From Tamarix chinensis (taxonomy: Eukaryota > Streptophyta > Magnoliopsida > Caryophyllales > Tamaricaceae), in contig CM060173.1 of assembly GCA_030549775.1 (NCBI GenBank), positions 7,476,501 to 7,540,500 on the forward strand: a stretch of DNA of 64,000 nucleotides. Direction: 5' to 3'. Positions 38,596 to 50,552 of the stretch are shown piece after piece. A program made the position numbers and the translations under genes. The first letter of the stretch is position 1, and every line of letters starts with the position of its first letter. The notes beneath the pieces were generated by a model. The model made no database searches. It worked only from the letters and a program-made list of their open reading frames with translations, and was not told the origin of the DNA.

Positions 38596-39130
38596 GCAAT
38601 AATAATAATAATGGTAAGGATAATAACAATAGTACTATTAATGGTAATAATAGTAATAACAATAATAATAACAACAATAATAACAGTAATATTAATACTA
38701 ACAACAATGATAATAGCAACAATAATAATAATATTAATATTAGCAACAATAATAATAATAATAGTAATAATATAAATGATAGTGAGAGTACTAGGAATAA
38801 TACTAATAGGAATAATAGCGTTACAATAATAGTTAGAAAGATAACATAATGACACTAGTATTAATCATAGTAATAATAATAGTAATGATAGAGATAATGA
38901 TAGTAAAATAACAATATCCATAATAATAATTACAGTAATAATAACAATACAATAGTTGTGGAAAATACTAGGCATAACAAAAATACTAAGGTAATGATAT
39001 TAAAGTATAACGTTAAGGATAATAACGATGGTAATATGTGATAAAATAATAAATGCGTTGAGTACAACAACAACAACAAGATAATAACAAGGATAATAAT
39101 AATAATAATATAATAATAACGATAATAACG

Positions 39131-39163
<33 letters not shown>

Positions 39164-39474
39164 TTAGTAATAATAATAATAATAATACTAACAACTATAA
39201 TAGTAACATTGATAATAGAAATAGTAAGGATAATAATAATAATGACTATAATAGTAATAATAATAATAATAGTAATAATAATAATAATGACAATAATAGT
39301 ACTAATGATAGTAAGACTGATAATAATAACAATAATAACACTGATAGTAAAATAATAACAATAATAATAATAATGGTAATAATAGTGATAATAATAATAC
39401 TAATAGTAACAATAATAATAATAATAGTACTAATAATAATGATAATAATAATAATAATGATAATAATAATAATG

Positions 39475-39513
<39 letters not shown>

Positions 39514-39647
39514 TAGCTATAAGAATAGTAACAGTAACGATAATGATAATAAAAACAATAATAGTAGTAGTAATAATGATAGTAATGCTCATAATAATAT
39601 TAATAATAATAATAACACTAATAATAATAATAATAGTAATAATAATC

Positions 39648-39683
<36 letters not shown>

Positions 39684-39780
39684 GGGGTGGTAGTATTAGT
39701 AATAATAATATTATTATTAATAATAATGATAATGTTAATATTAATCATAATAACACTAATAATAGTAGTTAATAATATTA
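38250..39780. repeat. 1.5-kb trinucleotide microsatellite block in LTR A5
   Basis: Imperfect AAT-based repeat with an AGT run of about 18 units (38469-38522), an AAT run at 38556-38595 and long AAT/AAC/GAT mixtures to 39780. All the Ile, Leu or Val homopolymer frames here are repeat translations. Confidence 0.95.
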
Positions 39781-39879
39781 AACCACTAATCACTTTTATT
39801 TATTTATTTATTTATTCATTATTATTTTTATTATTTATTTTTTTTAAGACTTAGGGTTCAGGGTGTTGACAACCTGAAT

Positions 39880-40330
39880 GAGGTGGTGGTGGCGGCGGCG
39901 GCGCGGCGGCAGCGGCGGCGGCGCGGCGGTGGAGGAAGGGAGAGAGAGGAAAATGGTGGTGGAGGCTAGGGGAGGGAAAACCAGAGGGAAAGGGAGGTAC
40001 GGGGTGGTAGGGCAGGAGTTGCTGGTCGTTTTGGGGGGTGGTGGTGGCGCTGCAAGCGGCGGTGTGGCCGGCGATGGCGGCGCAAAGGTGGCGCAGAGGC
40101 TGGAAGGTCGAGGTTGAGGAGGGATTTTCGCACGGCCATGGCGGCACGTGCGGAGCGAGGCAGGGAGAGCTAGTAGTTTGGTTATGTAGAGGGAGGTGCA
40201 GGGAGGACGTTGGTGGAACGGGCAGGCGGAAACGGCAGCCGAAGGCGAGGAAACGTCGACTGAAGGTGGGGCGGTGCGGCGACTTTGGATTTCTGGGTTC
40301 CAAATCTCAAACCCAATTAAGGCAGAGGTT
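39880..40330 (-). other. GC-rich leader of LTR A5 with (GGC)n tract
   Basis: A GGCGGC tract at 39888-39932 and a 150-codon minus frame (39851-40303) rich in Pro, Ala and Ser, starting about 30 bases downstream of the TATA motif. It lies in the same place as the leaders in A2 and A3. It may be translated when the LTR is transcribed, but no domain is visible and a chance frame in GC-rich DNA is possible. Confidence 0.45.
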
Positions 40331-40334
40331 GGGG

Positions 40335-40344
40335 CTATTTATAG
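40335..40344 (-). promoter_or_regulatory. TATA box of LTR A5
   Basis: CTATAAATAG on the minus strand, followed by CCCCAACCTCTGCC, at the boundary between GC-rich upstream sequence and the leader. The best-preserved promoter motif of the family in this window. Confidence 0.7.
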
Positions 40345-41772
40345 AGAAATTGGGACGGGAAAACGACAAGCTTCAAGTGGGAGGTTAGGGCTTAGGGTTA
40401 GGTTAGGTTGTCCGGCGAGATTCGCCGGCACAAGGTCTGCGATTTGCAGGCCACGATTTGTCAAAAAAAAGAAAGAGGTTTCATGCGGGGAAGAGCTACG
40501 ATTGATCGGTCACATCCACAGGGAGGTCAACGGGGTGAAAGGACGAGTCGATTGGTGGAAATGGCGTGCCGTCGACGCTACGTTTTCTAGCAAAAAAACT
40601 TTGGTTGCAGGCGGCAACGGACGACGACGTCGCAAGGAAGAAGAAGGGGGAAGAAGGGTTGGACCGGCGGTCCAGGGGAAAGGAAAAAGGGAAGGGGAAC
40701 CGGCTGGGCCGTGGCGGTAATTTCCCCAATTAACTAAACACTGCGTTTTGGGTTATACTTTGGCAAAACGCGGCGTCTGAGTCGGTCTGGCAACGGTAAT
40801 AATTTTCCTTACCGCGACGCGGCGTTTCAACGACTTCAGCATCGAAACGCTGCGTTTTGAGCCATGGACGGTCGGGCTCGCTGGGCCGCTGCGAGAAGGA
40901 GGGAAAGGGAGGGGGTTTTGGCCAGCAGGCCGGCCCAGGTCGGGGGAAGTTGTAAGGAAGAGGAGGGGGAAAAGAAAAAGGAGAAAGGAGGGGGAAAAAA
41001 AAGAAAAAGGGAAAAAGGGAAAGAGGGGACATTAGGGGTTGGCTCAATTAGTATAATTTGGGTAATTTAGGGTATTTAATAAAATATAATTATCAAAACA
41101 ATTATTAAATTCTACTTTGGTTAATTTAGGGATTTATGGAAGAATTTTCCTAAATTCATTTTAATTAACAAAAGCCCTTAATTTCTCTAATTAAATTATT
41201 TATAAATTTTATATTAATTTGAAACTATTTTATCCTCCCTATTTTAAATAATTTAAGGTATTTAATAAATTTCTAAAATGAAAACCCTAATTAACTTAAA
41301 ATACCATAATTGCCCCTATTTACACTCTTATAAATTCCTTCTTGATTTATCCTATTAATTCCTTTTTATTTCACTAAAAGTAGTTTATTTTAATTAATTC
41401 CCTATTCGGCCATGACTTTCTAAATTAGGGATTTTGGGGTATTTCAGAAGGTTTGCAGGTATTTTCGAGAGGTATAAGGGGCAATGGTTGTGGCAAGAGT
41501 GGTGGTGGACAGTGGTGCAAAGGGTGACAAGGGGTGGAGGAGTGGCTGATTGAGAAGAAAACTTTACACGGTCGGGGTGACTCGTGCAAGACAAATTGAG
41601 GGATAAGAGAGGTGTATTTAGGTAGAGGGTGGTGTAGGAAGTGGTTTTATGAGTGGTTAGAAAAGCAGCAGTGGACGATGGCGACAACAATAATGTTTAA
41701 AAAGGGTGATGGCGCATGGGAGAAGATTTTTGGGTTTTGGGGGAAAAGGCTGAAGTCTAGGCTAGTTTGGGG

Positions 41773-41782
41773 ATATTTATAG
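41773..41782 (-). promoter_or_regulatory. TATA box of LTR A4
   Basis: CTATAAATAT on the minus strand, preceded by a pyrimidine-rich stretch and followed by the A4 leader, which is now split by A5. Confidence 0.6.
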
Positions 41783-42324
41783 GCTAAAGGAGAGGATAAG
41801 GTCGAAGGGAGGACAAGAGTATAGGGTAGGTAGGTGAAGGCACCAATCGATGATGGCAAGCCAAAGCAGTTCAAATCATGGCAGGGTGAGTGGATGGTTG
41901 TTTTTGGCTCAGGAGAAAGAATGGCGTGTGAGAAGAGAGGGAAGTGGGTTGGGTTAAAGTGGCTGGTGAGTCAGGGGTAAAAAGAGGAGAAGTAGTCGAT
42001 CAATCGTGTGTGGCCGACAACGACGACGAGGGAGAAGAAGGAGGAGGAGAAAGAAGACGGGGGCATGGAACAGCAGTCCGGGAAGAAAGAAAAGAAAAGG
42101 AAGGAAGAGCCGACCAAGCGTTGGGGAAATAAAATAAGGGTGAAACGTGGCATTATGGGCTGGGTCGCGCCGAAGAAGAAGAAAAAGGAAAGTGGGCGAC
42201 GGGCCATTAGTTATAATAGATTCCCTTTTATTTTAATAAAAATAATTTATTTAATTAATTTATATAATAAATTATTAATTAGTTATAATTCTTTAAATTA
42301 GGATTTTTGGGGTATTTCACTTGG

Positions 42325-43479
42325 TGTCACCCCTCTAATTACGAGCTTGACTACCAAAAAATATCTAACTAGCACTTTAAATAAATAAAAATGATCAAAA
42401 TAAATTATGATCTAATTATGTGCTAACATAAATAGTAAAATTTAATTTAATCATATAAAATATGAGCATTGTAATATACTTATTATATGAACAACACTTA
42501 TATATATAGAAATTATATCTTTATGTGTGTGTGTGTGTGTATAAGCTATTCATATAGAAATTATATCTTTATAGCATGCCTATATAAATACAATATTTAC
42601 CTCAAATCAATAAACAACCAACATTTAAATTAAATTCATGAAAATAAAATTAACATCGTTACAATTTAAATATAATAAAAACATAGATATTTAAGAAATA
42701 CCATATAATTAGACAAGATTGTTTCCACCAAACAAGGGTACAATTAGGATGTACTCACAAACACCTTAATATAGATATAGTTTGAGATTAATGTTACCTA
42801 GAAAGCAATTCTGATCAACAAATGCTCATGAGATAAATGTCCTATAAATTAATAACAAATCATTATCAATACTAACAAATAGAAAATTAAATTATTTGAT
42901 ATTTTTTAGAACAATTCGTTTGATATGAAAATATCCACTTATCACATTTTCCTAATATTAATGATTTAGTATCTACTAGATCCCACAATACAGAAATAGT
43001 TCTAGGACTAAGTACATAAATAGGTGATTTTTAATCTCAAAATTTGATATACCAATAAGACCCATATATATATATACATACATATTAACACTTATTAGGA
43101 CCCATAAATTATTAATTTGGCCTGCCATCTAACTAAATAAGAACCATTGGATTAGAACCATATCCAACCACCATCTAATTACTTTAAAATATGATGTACA
43201 TGCATCTTAAATTCTTTCAAAAAAAAATGGCATAAGTAAAATTTGTCGCACAACAACCTACGTTAAATACAAACAAAACCATATAAAACAATAAAATTTT
43301 GGAATAGTAATCAATTACATGCTAACTACTTGACTTTATAAGGCATATTTCTACGAACTATTATGTCAAATAGGGAAAAACAACCCAAAACCAAAACTAC
43401 TCTCCTAAGAACAACAATTCAAGGACTGACTTAATCTTTATCTTCGGTACCACTTCCTATTAGACGACGAACGAAGGGA

Positions 43480-43518
<39 letters not shown>

Positions 43519-44150
43519 GGGGGAAAGAAATTGACGACCTCAAATACCGGACTTCAACTTTCCATTGGTGGGGCGCGTGATCAATAGTAGCAGAGTGAAA
43601 AACCCCCCAATCAAAATATTGAACAAAACCGAGCCTCATCCCCTTCCATGCGGTGTAGGAGATCATTTGTATAACCGGCGTCCTATAGTCTATAAAACAA
43701 TAGACATGGGTTTGGGAGGGACTAATATTTTTTACAAGATAAATCTTATCATACTACTACTACTACAATTATTATTATCAATAAAAATGATAGGATATTA
43801 CAATTTAAAATTTAATATGAGTTCATTTAATTTGATGAAATTATTTTTTACTTTTTATAGCTAATTTTCAATGGAGAGCGTAAAAATAATTCACCGTGTA
43901 AAACTCAAATAATGTATTTGCTCACTCATATAAATAAACTAATATTTATTTTTAAATATAAAATTAATTTTTATATATCATAAAATCAAAAATGATGATG
44001 ATCGCGATGATGACGACGAGGACAGAAACAATAAGGAACAATAATAAGATTAACAAGAATAATATGAACAACAACAATAATAGTAATGATAATAGTAATA
44101 TATCACTAGTTATAAAGTAGTAATAATACTAATATATTACTAGTGACAAC

Positions 44151-44200
<50 letters not shown>

Positions 44201-44503
44201 AGTAATATATATGGTAATATCATCGTCAAAGACCTCGATGACCGTGGTTATGACTCCAAGTCAAATTGGGATAGGAGAAATACATTTTACCAAACTGGGG
44301 GGTAGAATCACCCATGGGCCATGAGTATAAAGCCATTAAGTTTTATACAATTTTATCTCTTATCAATAGTTTTTATTCATTTTATTTGTAAACTCTTGTT
44401 TTGAATTAATAATATTTTAGTGCTTACTTAGGTAAACGGAAGAGAATTTTTACCTTCAATTTTTTTTTATCTACCTACCTATATGCATCATAGTTTACAA
44501 CTT

Positions 44504-44542
<39 letters not shown>

Positions 44543-46140
44543 TCAATATAGCACTTCCATTCCACATTACCTTATATTTGTATAATTTTCCTGAACTTTC
44601 CTCACATTGAGGATCGAAAAAGTTACTAGGTTAGTTTTATTATTTTCTTTCTTATAATTTTTTTTGGCAACCAAGTGCTTAAAAGTTGTTTCCATTTATT
44701 TTTTATTTTTCTAAAATTGAATGGAGTCCTAGGAAAATTATGTTAAAGTGGAATCTAAAAGGACCAATTTTGACAAATTTATTTGTGGCAAATATGAGTT
44801 TATGTCATCTTCACCATATTAAAAAAAAAAATACTCTTTTCTATATTCAAAAGGTTATTGATACATATTTTGAGAATAAGTTTTAATTGTTGATTTATTT
44901 TAAAATACAATATATTATGACATAATAATATAATATATTATGAAATTATAATAAATTATTATATTTAAAAAATATTTTTATCATATTATTTTGTTATCAA
45001 TATATACATTAAAATGTATTAATAATGGAATTTTGTTATTAAAATACACAATAATAACCTTTTAAATATGGAGAGAGGAGTGTGGATATAACCTCTTTTT
45101 AAAGAGAGTGTGCATGTAAAGTTAATCAAATTGCCAATTGTGGATTTTCATTTTATGGTGGAGTAGATATTACATCAACAGGAAATTATTGAATTCATAG
45201 CTTGGTGGTGGGAAACTTAGATCCTTTCTGACTAATAGAGATTACAAGGGAATGGGTTTTATCTAAAATCCAACAAATTTTATCATTTGAATATGTAAAT
45301 GGATATGAATAAACGAATATATATACAAATATAGAGGAATGAGAAAAATAGCTATTGGGTTCAGTTATGGATATGAATAAGGGATCTTCAAATTCATACC
45401 CAATCCCACATCCCTTTATCCGATATAAAATTATATTTTTATCCTTCATTTATATAACATTCAATATATTTTTTAAGGCTAAAAGTAAAAATATAATTAA
45501 ACTCTAACAATCTTAGTATATAATTATACCATTAAATTAATTTTATTTTAAACTTAATGAGTTTTACTTGAAACCTAATGGGTTCTACTAGATGGAAATA
45601 TAAAATAATATGGATAAACAAATAGGGGATACTTGATCTATATCGTGACTAACTTGAGTTTGACCCATACCGGGGATGAGGCCTATAAAAAATTTTGTAT
45701 AGTAGTTTGTTGTATAGTGGGTATTTAATTCATTAACTAGTTGATAATTTATGAAGTATGGAAAAGGCAACAAGATGTCGTTTTTTATTTCTTGTAACAT
45801 CTAATCATTGTTTTCTATCCTAAAAATTTTTTAATATCATAATCATTACCAAAAGCGTTGGATTAATTTTTTATTTATTTGTTTTTTAAAAAATTATAAT
45901 GATTTATATCAACTAGGTAGATAGTAGTTTTTATTTATTTAGTTATTATTTTTCTATATTAACTTTAGTTAATTTGATGTAGTTTTTTAAATATGTCTAT
46001 AATATATGTGCATCTCTAAAATTTAAGAAAAATAATATGTTTAAATTTCTCTTAGTCCCCATTTTTTGTCCCGTTCCCTTCCAACATAGAGAGTTCAACC
46101 TTGTTACACATTTGGATTCCCTCTTCTCCTTCCCAACTTC
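42325..46140. other. AT-rich region without recognised gene
   Basis: Contains short microsatellites: (TG)n at about 42523-42540, (AAT)n at 43482-43519 and 44154-44198, (AT)n at 44510-44539. A GC-richer patch at 43440-43720 holds a 68-codon minus frame without recognisable domain. 45195-45450 has GGATATGAATA and CATACCCAATCCC phrases that recall small non-autonomous DNA transposons, but no ends were found. Confidence 0.5.
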
Positions 46141-46162
46141 TTTAGATATTGTACCAACATGC

Positions 46163-46720
46163 AGGGGCGGAGATGGAAGATTTTTATTGTGTCACAGGAC
46201 ACCATAAATATTTAGTTAAATATAGTTTTGTACACTATATTGTCAAAGGCTGCACTTGGCCATTAAAATTCTGCGAGTATGCAGGTTCCAGCATCATAAG
46301 GTGCAATATTGACCATAAATTTTACTACTTATTTATTAAAAAAAATAGTCACTTTCATATTTTATTTTAAGACCTCTAACTAAATTACCTTAAAAATAAA
46401 TCATACCAGCTATATAATTCTTCTGTTGATTTATTTAACTAACTTATTTTACTTATTATTTAAATAAGCGTACAATTAATTAACAAATAATTAATATTTA
46501 GGTGAGATATTTAGATAAATTTAACTTAACATTTTTAATTATAAAATTTATAATTTAAAATAAAAATATTATTAAAGTAAAATAAATCATATATTACTTT
46601 TATTTAAAATATTTATTTATTTATTTAGTATATTTAATAAAATATATAAATATTATTATTTTTATGGTTATACGAAAGACACCATAAAATCCAAAGTTAA
46701 GTTTGGCTCCACCACACTTA
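46163..46720. mobile_element. possible hAT-like non-autonomous element
   Basis: Begins with CAGGGGCGGAG and ends about 560 bases later with TTTGGCTCCACCACAC, whose reverse complement (GTGTGGTGGAGCCAAA) resembles the start. GGGGCGGAG-type ends are common in plant hAT-like small elements. The interior is AT-rich and non-coding. The ends match only partly and no 8-bp duplication is evident. Confidence 0.3.
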
Positions 46721-46851
46721 ATATGTGCCCACTAAATAAGTTTATACTTAAAATTATTTATTAAAATTAATTATTTATAATAATTATTTAATTAAAAAAT
46801 TATCCTATAAAAATTTAAAATTAAATAATTATTTTTAATAATAAATTAAAA

Positions 46852-47172
46852 ATGAAAGGGCTGTCCCACCCTCCCACGGTTTACCCAATCCAACGTAGGA
46901 CTATCTGGATTTTGAATCATCGTCTCTGCAGCGGTGGGTCACCGGAGCAGGCAGGGGGTAGAATTTTCAAAAGCAGCCGACGGGAGGAGGGGCCTATAAG
47001 GCTATATGACCCTTTAATCATGTTACTGTTCTCTTTCAGGCAGCACGTTGATTTTCAGTCAATTTATTTAGAAGTCAAGTGGTACAGGAGGCAGACATGG
47101 AGCTGGATGGGTCGAATTTGGACAGGCTGTTTGGCACGTTTCCTAAGATTTTGTTTGATTCGTGAAAAATAA
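46852..47172 (+). other. GC-richer island, possible host gene fragment
   Basis: A 106-codon frame spans an island of higher GC within AT-rich DNA. Inside it, TTCTCTTTCAG|GCAGC resembles a splice acceptor (about 47030-47040) and a second frame from ATG at 47097 reads MELDGSNLDRLFGTFPKIL before a stop. A GTGAAA at 47161 resembles a splice donor. None of these is recognised as a known protein. It may be the 5' part of a broken host gene or a transposon relic. Confidence 0.25.
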
Positions 47173-47174
47173 GA

Positions 47175-48200
47175 AAATAAATAAATAAATAAAATTAAAA
47201 TTTTATTGATTGGAAAATTTTTATAAAAAATATCATTTAAAAAAATATTTTTGGCTTTTGATTTTATAGAACTAAAATTCTAATAAAAATTAATTATTAT
47301 TATTTAAACATTTGTATATATTTTATAAAAATTAAAATATTATATTAATATATGAAAATTTTTATAATATTTTTTAGAAAAATTATAAAAACTTCATAAA
47401 TTCAATACTAAAATATCATTTGATTTAAAAGTATTATATTAATATACTTAAAGCTAATGATCCTAAAGACCTTGGTTTCCTAAGTGTGTGGATTATTTGA
47501 TTCGGCCGGCCTTTAAGTCAATTGGTATTTTTTTTTAGCTTCAATTAGACTTATGTTCTATTGTTATTAGTTGGACATTTTTTGTATTTGAATATAATAA
47601 GAATAATAGATAAATATATATTTTGAATTATTTTATATCCTTTTAAGTTAAACTTTGATTACTTATTTAAATAATATACGAGGTTATTTTATTATTTTTA
47701 ATTATTTACTTAATTTAAAATAATCTTATGTATTTAATTAATTTTAAATTTAAAGTTAAATTTTTTATGATTTAAATATTTTACATAAAAAATCAGATTT
47801 AAGTACTAACTGATTGTGCATATAGTAACAAATTAAGAAGAAGAAAAAAAGTAAGATAAATTAAAAGAAAAAAATGGAAAGAAAAGAAGAGAGAGGGAGG
47901 TAATAGAAGAGATAGAACAAAAGAAGGGAAAAAAAGGGCTGGGAAGTGCATGAAGGGGTCAAAAAAATTGAAAAAAGGTAGATAAGACAAAGAGTTCTGG
48001 AAAAAAAAAACCCCAGAAATTGAGAAAGTTGAGAAACAGAAGCCAGAAGTTCCAAAGAAATTTTTTTCCTTTCCTCAAGTTTAAATTGGAAAAAAATTCC
48101 GGTACAACTTTTTCTGTTCCTTTCATTGTATTTTCTTTCTTTCTAATTTTTTAGGTAAAACAACCTGGAGTTATTTTTCTTTTCATAACTGTTTTTCTTA
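47175..48200. other. AT-rich region, nothing recognised
   Basis: AT-rich sequence with a purine-rich stretch at 47830-48060 (plus strand), which makes the Phe/Leu/Ser-rich minus frames there meaningless. No motif or boundary seen. Confidence 0.5.
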
Positions 48201-48204
48201 AATC

Positions 48205-48575
48205 AAACGGCTCCTAATTGTTTCATACCAAAAATGTTCACTAAACTAGCCGATTCATAGAAGGATAAAAAGAGAATGAAAGTTGGTTCGCCGAAAAAAC
48301 AAAAAAAAAAAGAGAATTCTAATATTTTAGCGGCGGTGGCGATTCTTTCGTCGGCTAAAATTGAACAATTTAGCATCGAGAGGCCAGGAAGATTGAACGG
48401 AAAAAGGAGTGAATTAATCGGAGCAGTAAAACTTGTATAAAAAAGTATGTCACCCCAACCCAAGTAATTATAAAGCAAACAACTGGTGCATAGAAATGGA
48501 CACCCACCCCATAAAATTCAAAAAGAGGACAACAAGATCCACATCCAATAAAACACAGCCGTTCAAAATATAAGA
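48205..48575. repeat. dispersed duplication, copy 1 (partner at 59205)
   Basis: Shares long phrases with 59205-59550: GAGAATGAAAGTTGGTTC, GAGTGAATTAATC.GAG, AAAAAGTATG.CACCCCAACC, TAGAAATGGAC and TCAAAAAGAGGA. Same order and orientation, with many substitutions and small gaps. On the minus strand a 91-codon frame (48203-48478) ends in GEPTFILF. No known domain. May be a fragment of an unrecognised gene or repeat. Confidence 0.75.
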
Positions 48576-48599
48576 ACGAACCAACAAGGAATTATATTA

Positions 48600-49218
48600 T
48601 TCTTTAATAAATTAATATCTAAGTTTGTTATTTTCAACTCAAAAAATTAAAACATGACAAAAAGAGTAGAAGAAAAATAAATATTTTTCTTTAATAAATC
48701 TTCATCTCTTTAATAAATTTTAGGCCTGTTCCTATAAATGTATAAATATTTTTAAAATTTCTTTAAAAAAATAAATGTTTACACTTTATTCTCATTAAAA
48801 TATAATATTTTTAAAACTTTAAATTTTAGGTAATTTTAGAAATTTTTATTTATTCATTAATGAAAACAAAGATTATATATATATATATATCTTAATTTTA
48901 TTATTTTTAAAATGTTTATGATTAATGAAAATAAAGTTTAAATATTTATGTTTTAACAAAAAATTCAAAAATATACCTTATGGGAGCAAAGTCCCCATTT
49001 TTTTTATTATTTTTTGTTCTCTTTTTCATTTACAATGGGCTTCCTAAGTGATTAATTCTTTAATAAAATTTTCATTCATTTTTCATTATTACCAACAAAA
49101 GAAAGCATTGAAAAAGATTTATAATCTTGGGTCAACAACAAGGGTATGAGTTTTCTTTTTTTCCACTGTAAGCAATTTATGGTTCACCAAAATTTTTCTT
49201 CCTTGCTCAATGTTATTG
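48600..49218. other. AT-rich flank of the Gypsy element
   Basis: AT-rich, repeated TTTAATAAA and TTTAAAAT phrases. No gene or element boundary is visible up to the 5' LTR. Confidence 0.45.
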
Positions 49219-50065
49219 TGATGTAGAAGCATCTATAATAATATTTCATTAATTAATTTTTCTAATATAGGAAATCACAAAACACTCTTAACTTGGATAA
49301 AATTAATTAGCTAATTATGAGAAAATAAGTTGACATACCATCACATGCACAAACCACGCATGCATGGTGGCATGTCCAGCCCAAGTATAACCAATTATAG
49401 TAGTATATATAGCCCAAGCCCAACCAAATATGGTGGCATATCAAGCCTAAGGCCGACAAGCTATTTTATTGTTGTTGCCAAGTATTATGCCAACTAAGAA
49501 GCCAATTCAGCTTTGTTACCAGGCTGATTTTGAAAAATAAAAAATAACAAAAAAAAAGATAGGTGGATGGTGGAGTAGGTGAGGAAAGTCAACCAAGTCA
49601 AATCAGGAAGTGTTGATTCACTAAAGCATGATAACTAATTGATTAAGAATAGGAAGTGAGTGATTGATTGTAATTTGATAAATTAACATGTATGGTCAGC
49701 CATATGGAGACATGGTGGTCTAAAATTAGGTCATAATACCGCCCATGTGCTGAACCTAATATAGTTATAATTCAACTCCTTGTTAACTTGTATTAGGTAA
49801 CTAGATTAGTTGGAATGTAACTAAGTAGGTAAAGGGAAGGATAGAATAGAATTTTTGTACAAATTAAGGGCCGCCACTAACACCACCCCTTGAATTAAAA
49901 TTAGATTTCCGAAGCTCCCCTATTCGTTTTCTTTAAAGTTGAGTGAAAACTTTATTTTGAATGTAAAATCTCACAATTTTTATCTCAAGTGTTGAAACTT
50001 TGAGTGGTAGTTGTGAGTGTTTGATCTTTAGCTCTACCTTTGATCAAATACTATCCTAATTCTCA
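49219..50065 (+). repeat. 5' LTR of the Gypsy element
   Basis: Aligns by eye with the 3' LTR from GATG..AG.AGCATCT to CTATCCTAaTTCTCA. It lacks about 30 bases that hold the TATA motif in the 3' LTR (after GCCACTA, 49872-49879). The primer site about 100 bases downstream suggests the LTR may extend to 50161, with extra sequence not seen in the 3' LTR. Confidence 0.8.
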
Positions 50066-50161
50066 TTAATCAAATGACACTTCACAAAAAAATCATCTTC
50101 TCTATTTTCATCATTTAATCTTTTCTAACCAAAAATATTAGTATTAAATTAGTATACATCA

Positions 50162-50180
50162 AATTAGTATTAAAGCTTAA
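50162..50180 (+). other. primer-binding site relic (tRNA-Met type)
   Basis: TTAGTATTAAAGCTTAAGG resembles TGGTATCAGAGCTTAGG, the site complementary to initiator tRNA-Met used by plant Ty3/Gypsy elements, with several transitions. Confidence 0.55.
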
Positions 50181-50552
50181 GGTTGAGAATTTGGAATAAT
50201 TTTCATCAGCCCTTCTTTCTCTTTACCTCGTCTAAACCCAAACACTTCACACACACAAAAAATTCTCCACCATAATTTTTCAAACCTCACTTAATCTTTT
50301 CTAACCAAACATATAATCTTTCTCTATTATTTTCTTCATCAAACTTAAGGAACTATAGGTGATGAACAAATCCCAAAAGGCTTGATCCTTGAAGAAGTGC
50401 AAAACTTGAGAAGATATGGAGCCACTAAAAACTTCTAAAATGACGTGAGAATACTTATTGGCATTTTGGAGAATCTCATGCAAAACCCTAACACCCCACA
50501 CCCAAATACATCCCCCTAACTGAGAAGATGACCCCATTTTCACCAACATGAG

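Larger units (their letters stand above)
35921..41446 (-). mobile_element. giant solo LTR A5, complete, 5.5 kb, nested in A4
   Basis: TGTAACACCCCC at 35921 and GGGGTATTTCA at 41446 are bounded by GAAGG on both sides (35916-35920 and 41447-41451). It keeps many CG dinucleotides, so it is younger than its host A4. Plus-strand order: conserved end region with CCACACTTAGTACC (36015), CCAGTACTGAGTAAGG (36437), CCACCGG array (36665-36990), minisatellite of CTAATACCACC units (37240-37560), GCGCCGGGCTTGGAGCACAC (37975), microsatellite block (38250-39780), GC-rich leader (39880-40330), TATA (40335-40344), GC-rich upstream stretch to about 41035 and AT-rich end. No retrotransposon protein is encoded. 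The several open frames in the GC-rich part lie on both strands and show no domain. Confidence 0.93.
32552..42319 (-). mobile_element. giant solo LTR A4, interrupted by LTR A5
   Basis: On the plus strand it begins TATAATACCCC (from TGTAACACCCC by CG-type decay) and ends GGGGTATTTCA, so transcription would run on the minus strand. Flanking CTTGG copies at both ends prove one insertion. The inner piece 35921-41451 is LTR A5 plus one GAAGG copy. Without it A4 is about 4,237 bases. Landmarks in plus order: CATTTAGTACTAG (32632), CATGGGAATAAGC box (33051), CCACTATTAT..GGTGGA array (33285-33640), minisatellite (34430-34740), GGTCTTGGAGAACGCTCCTA (35168), microsatellite (35400-35540), leader (35600-35920 and 41452-41760), TATA (41773-41782). 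Confidence 0.92.

Noticed and set aside
40196..40720. A 174-codon plus-strand frame in the GC-rich part of LTR A5, as a possible host gene
   Set aside because: It runs antisense to the LTR promoter, overlaps leader and upstream sequence, has no domain and is not open in the other copies.
41864..42301. Lys/Glu-rich frames near the A4 end as nuclear proteins
   Set aside because: They arise from the purine-rich strand of the LTR's CT-rich stretch. The same composition occurs at 16151-16480 and 27897-28166 on the opposite strand.
43440..43720. Organelle-derived insert, suggested by higher GC and a 68-codon minus frame
   Set aside because: No recognisable chloroplast or mitochondrial gene could be read in it.
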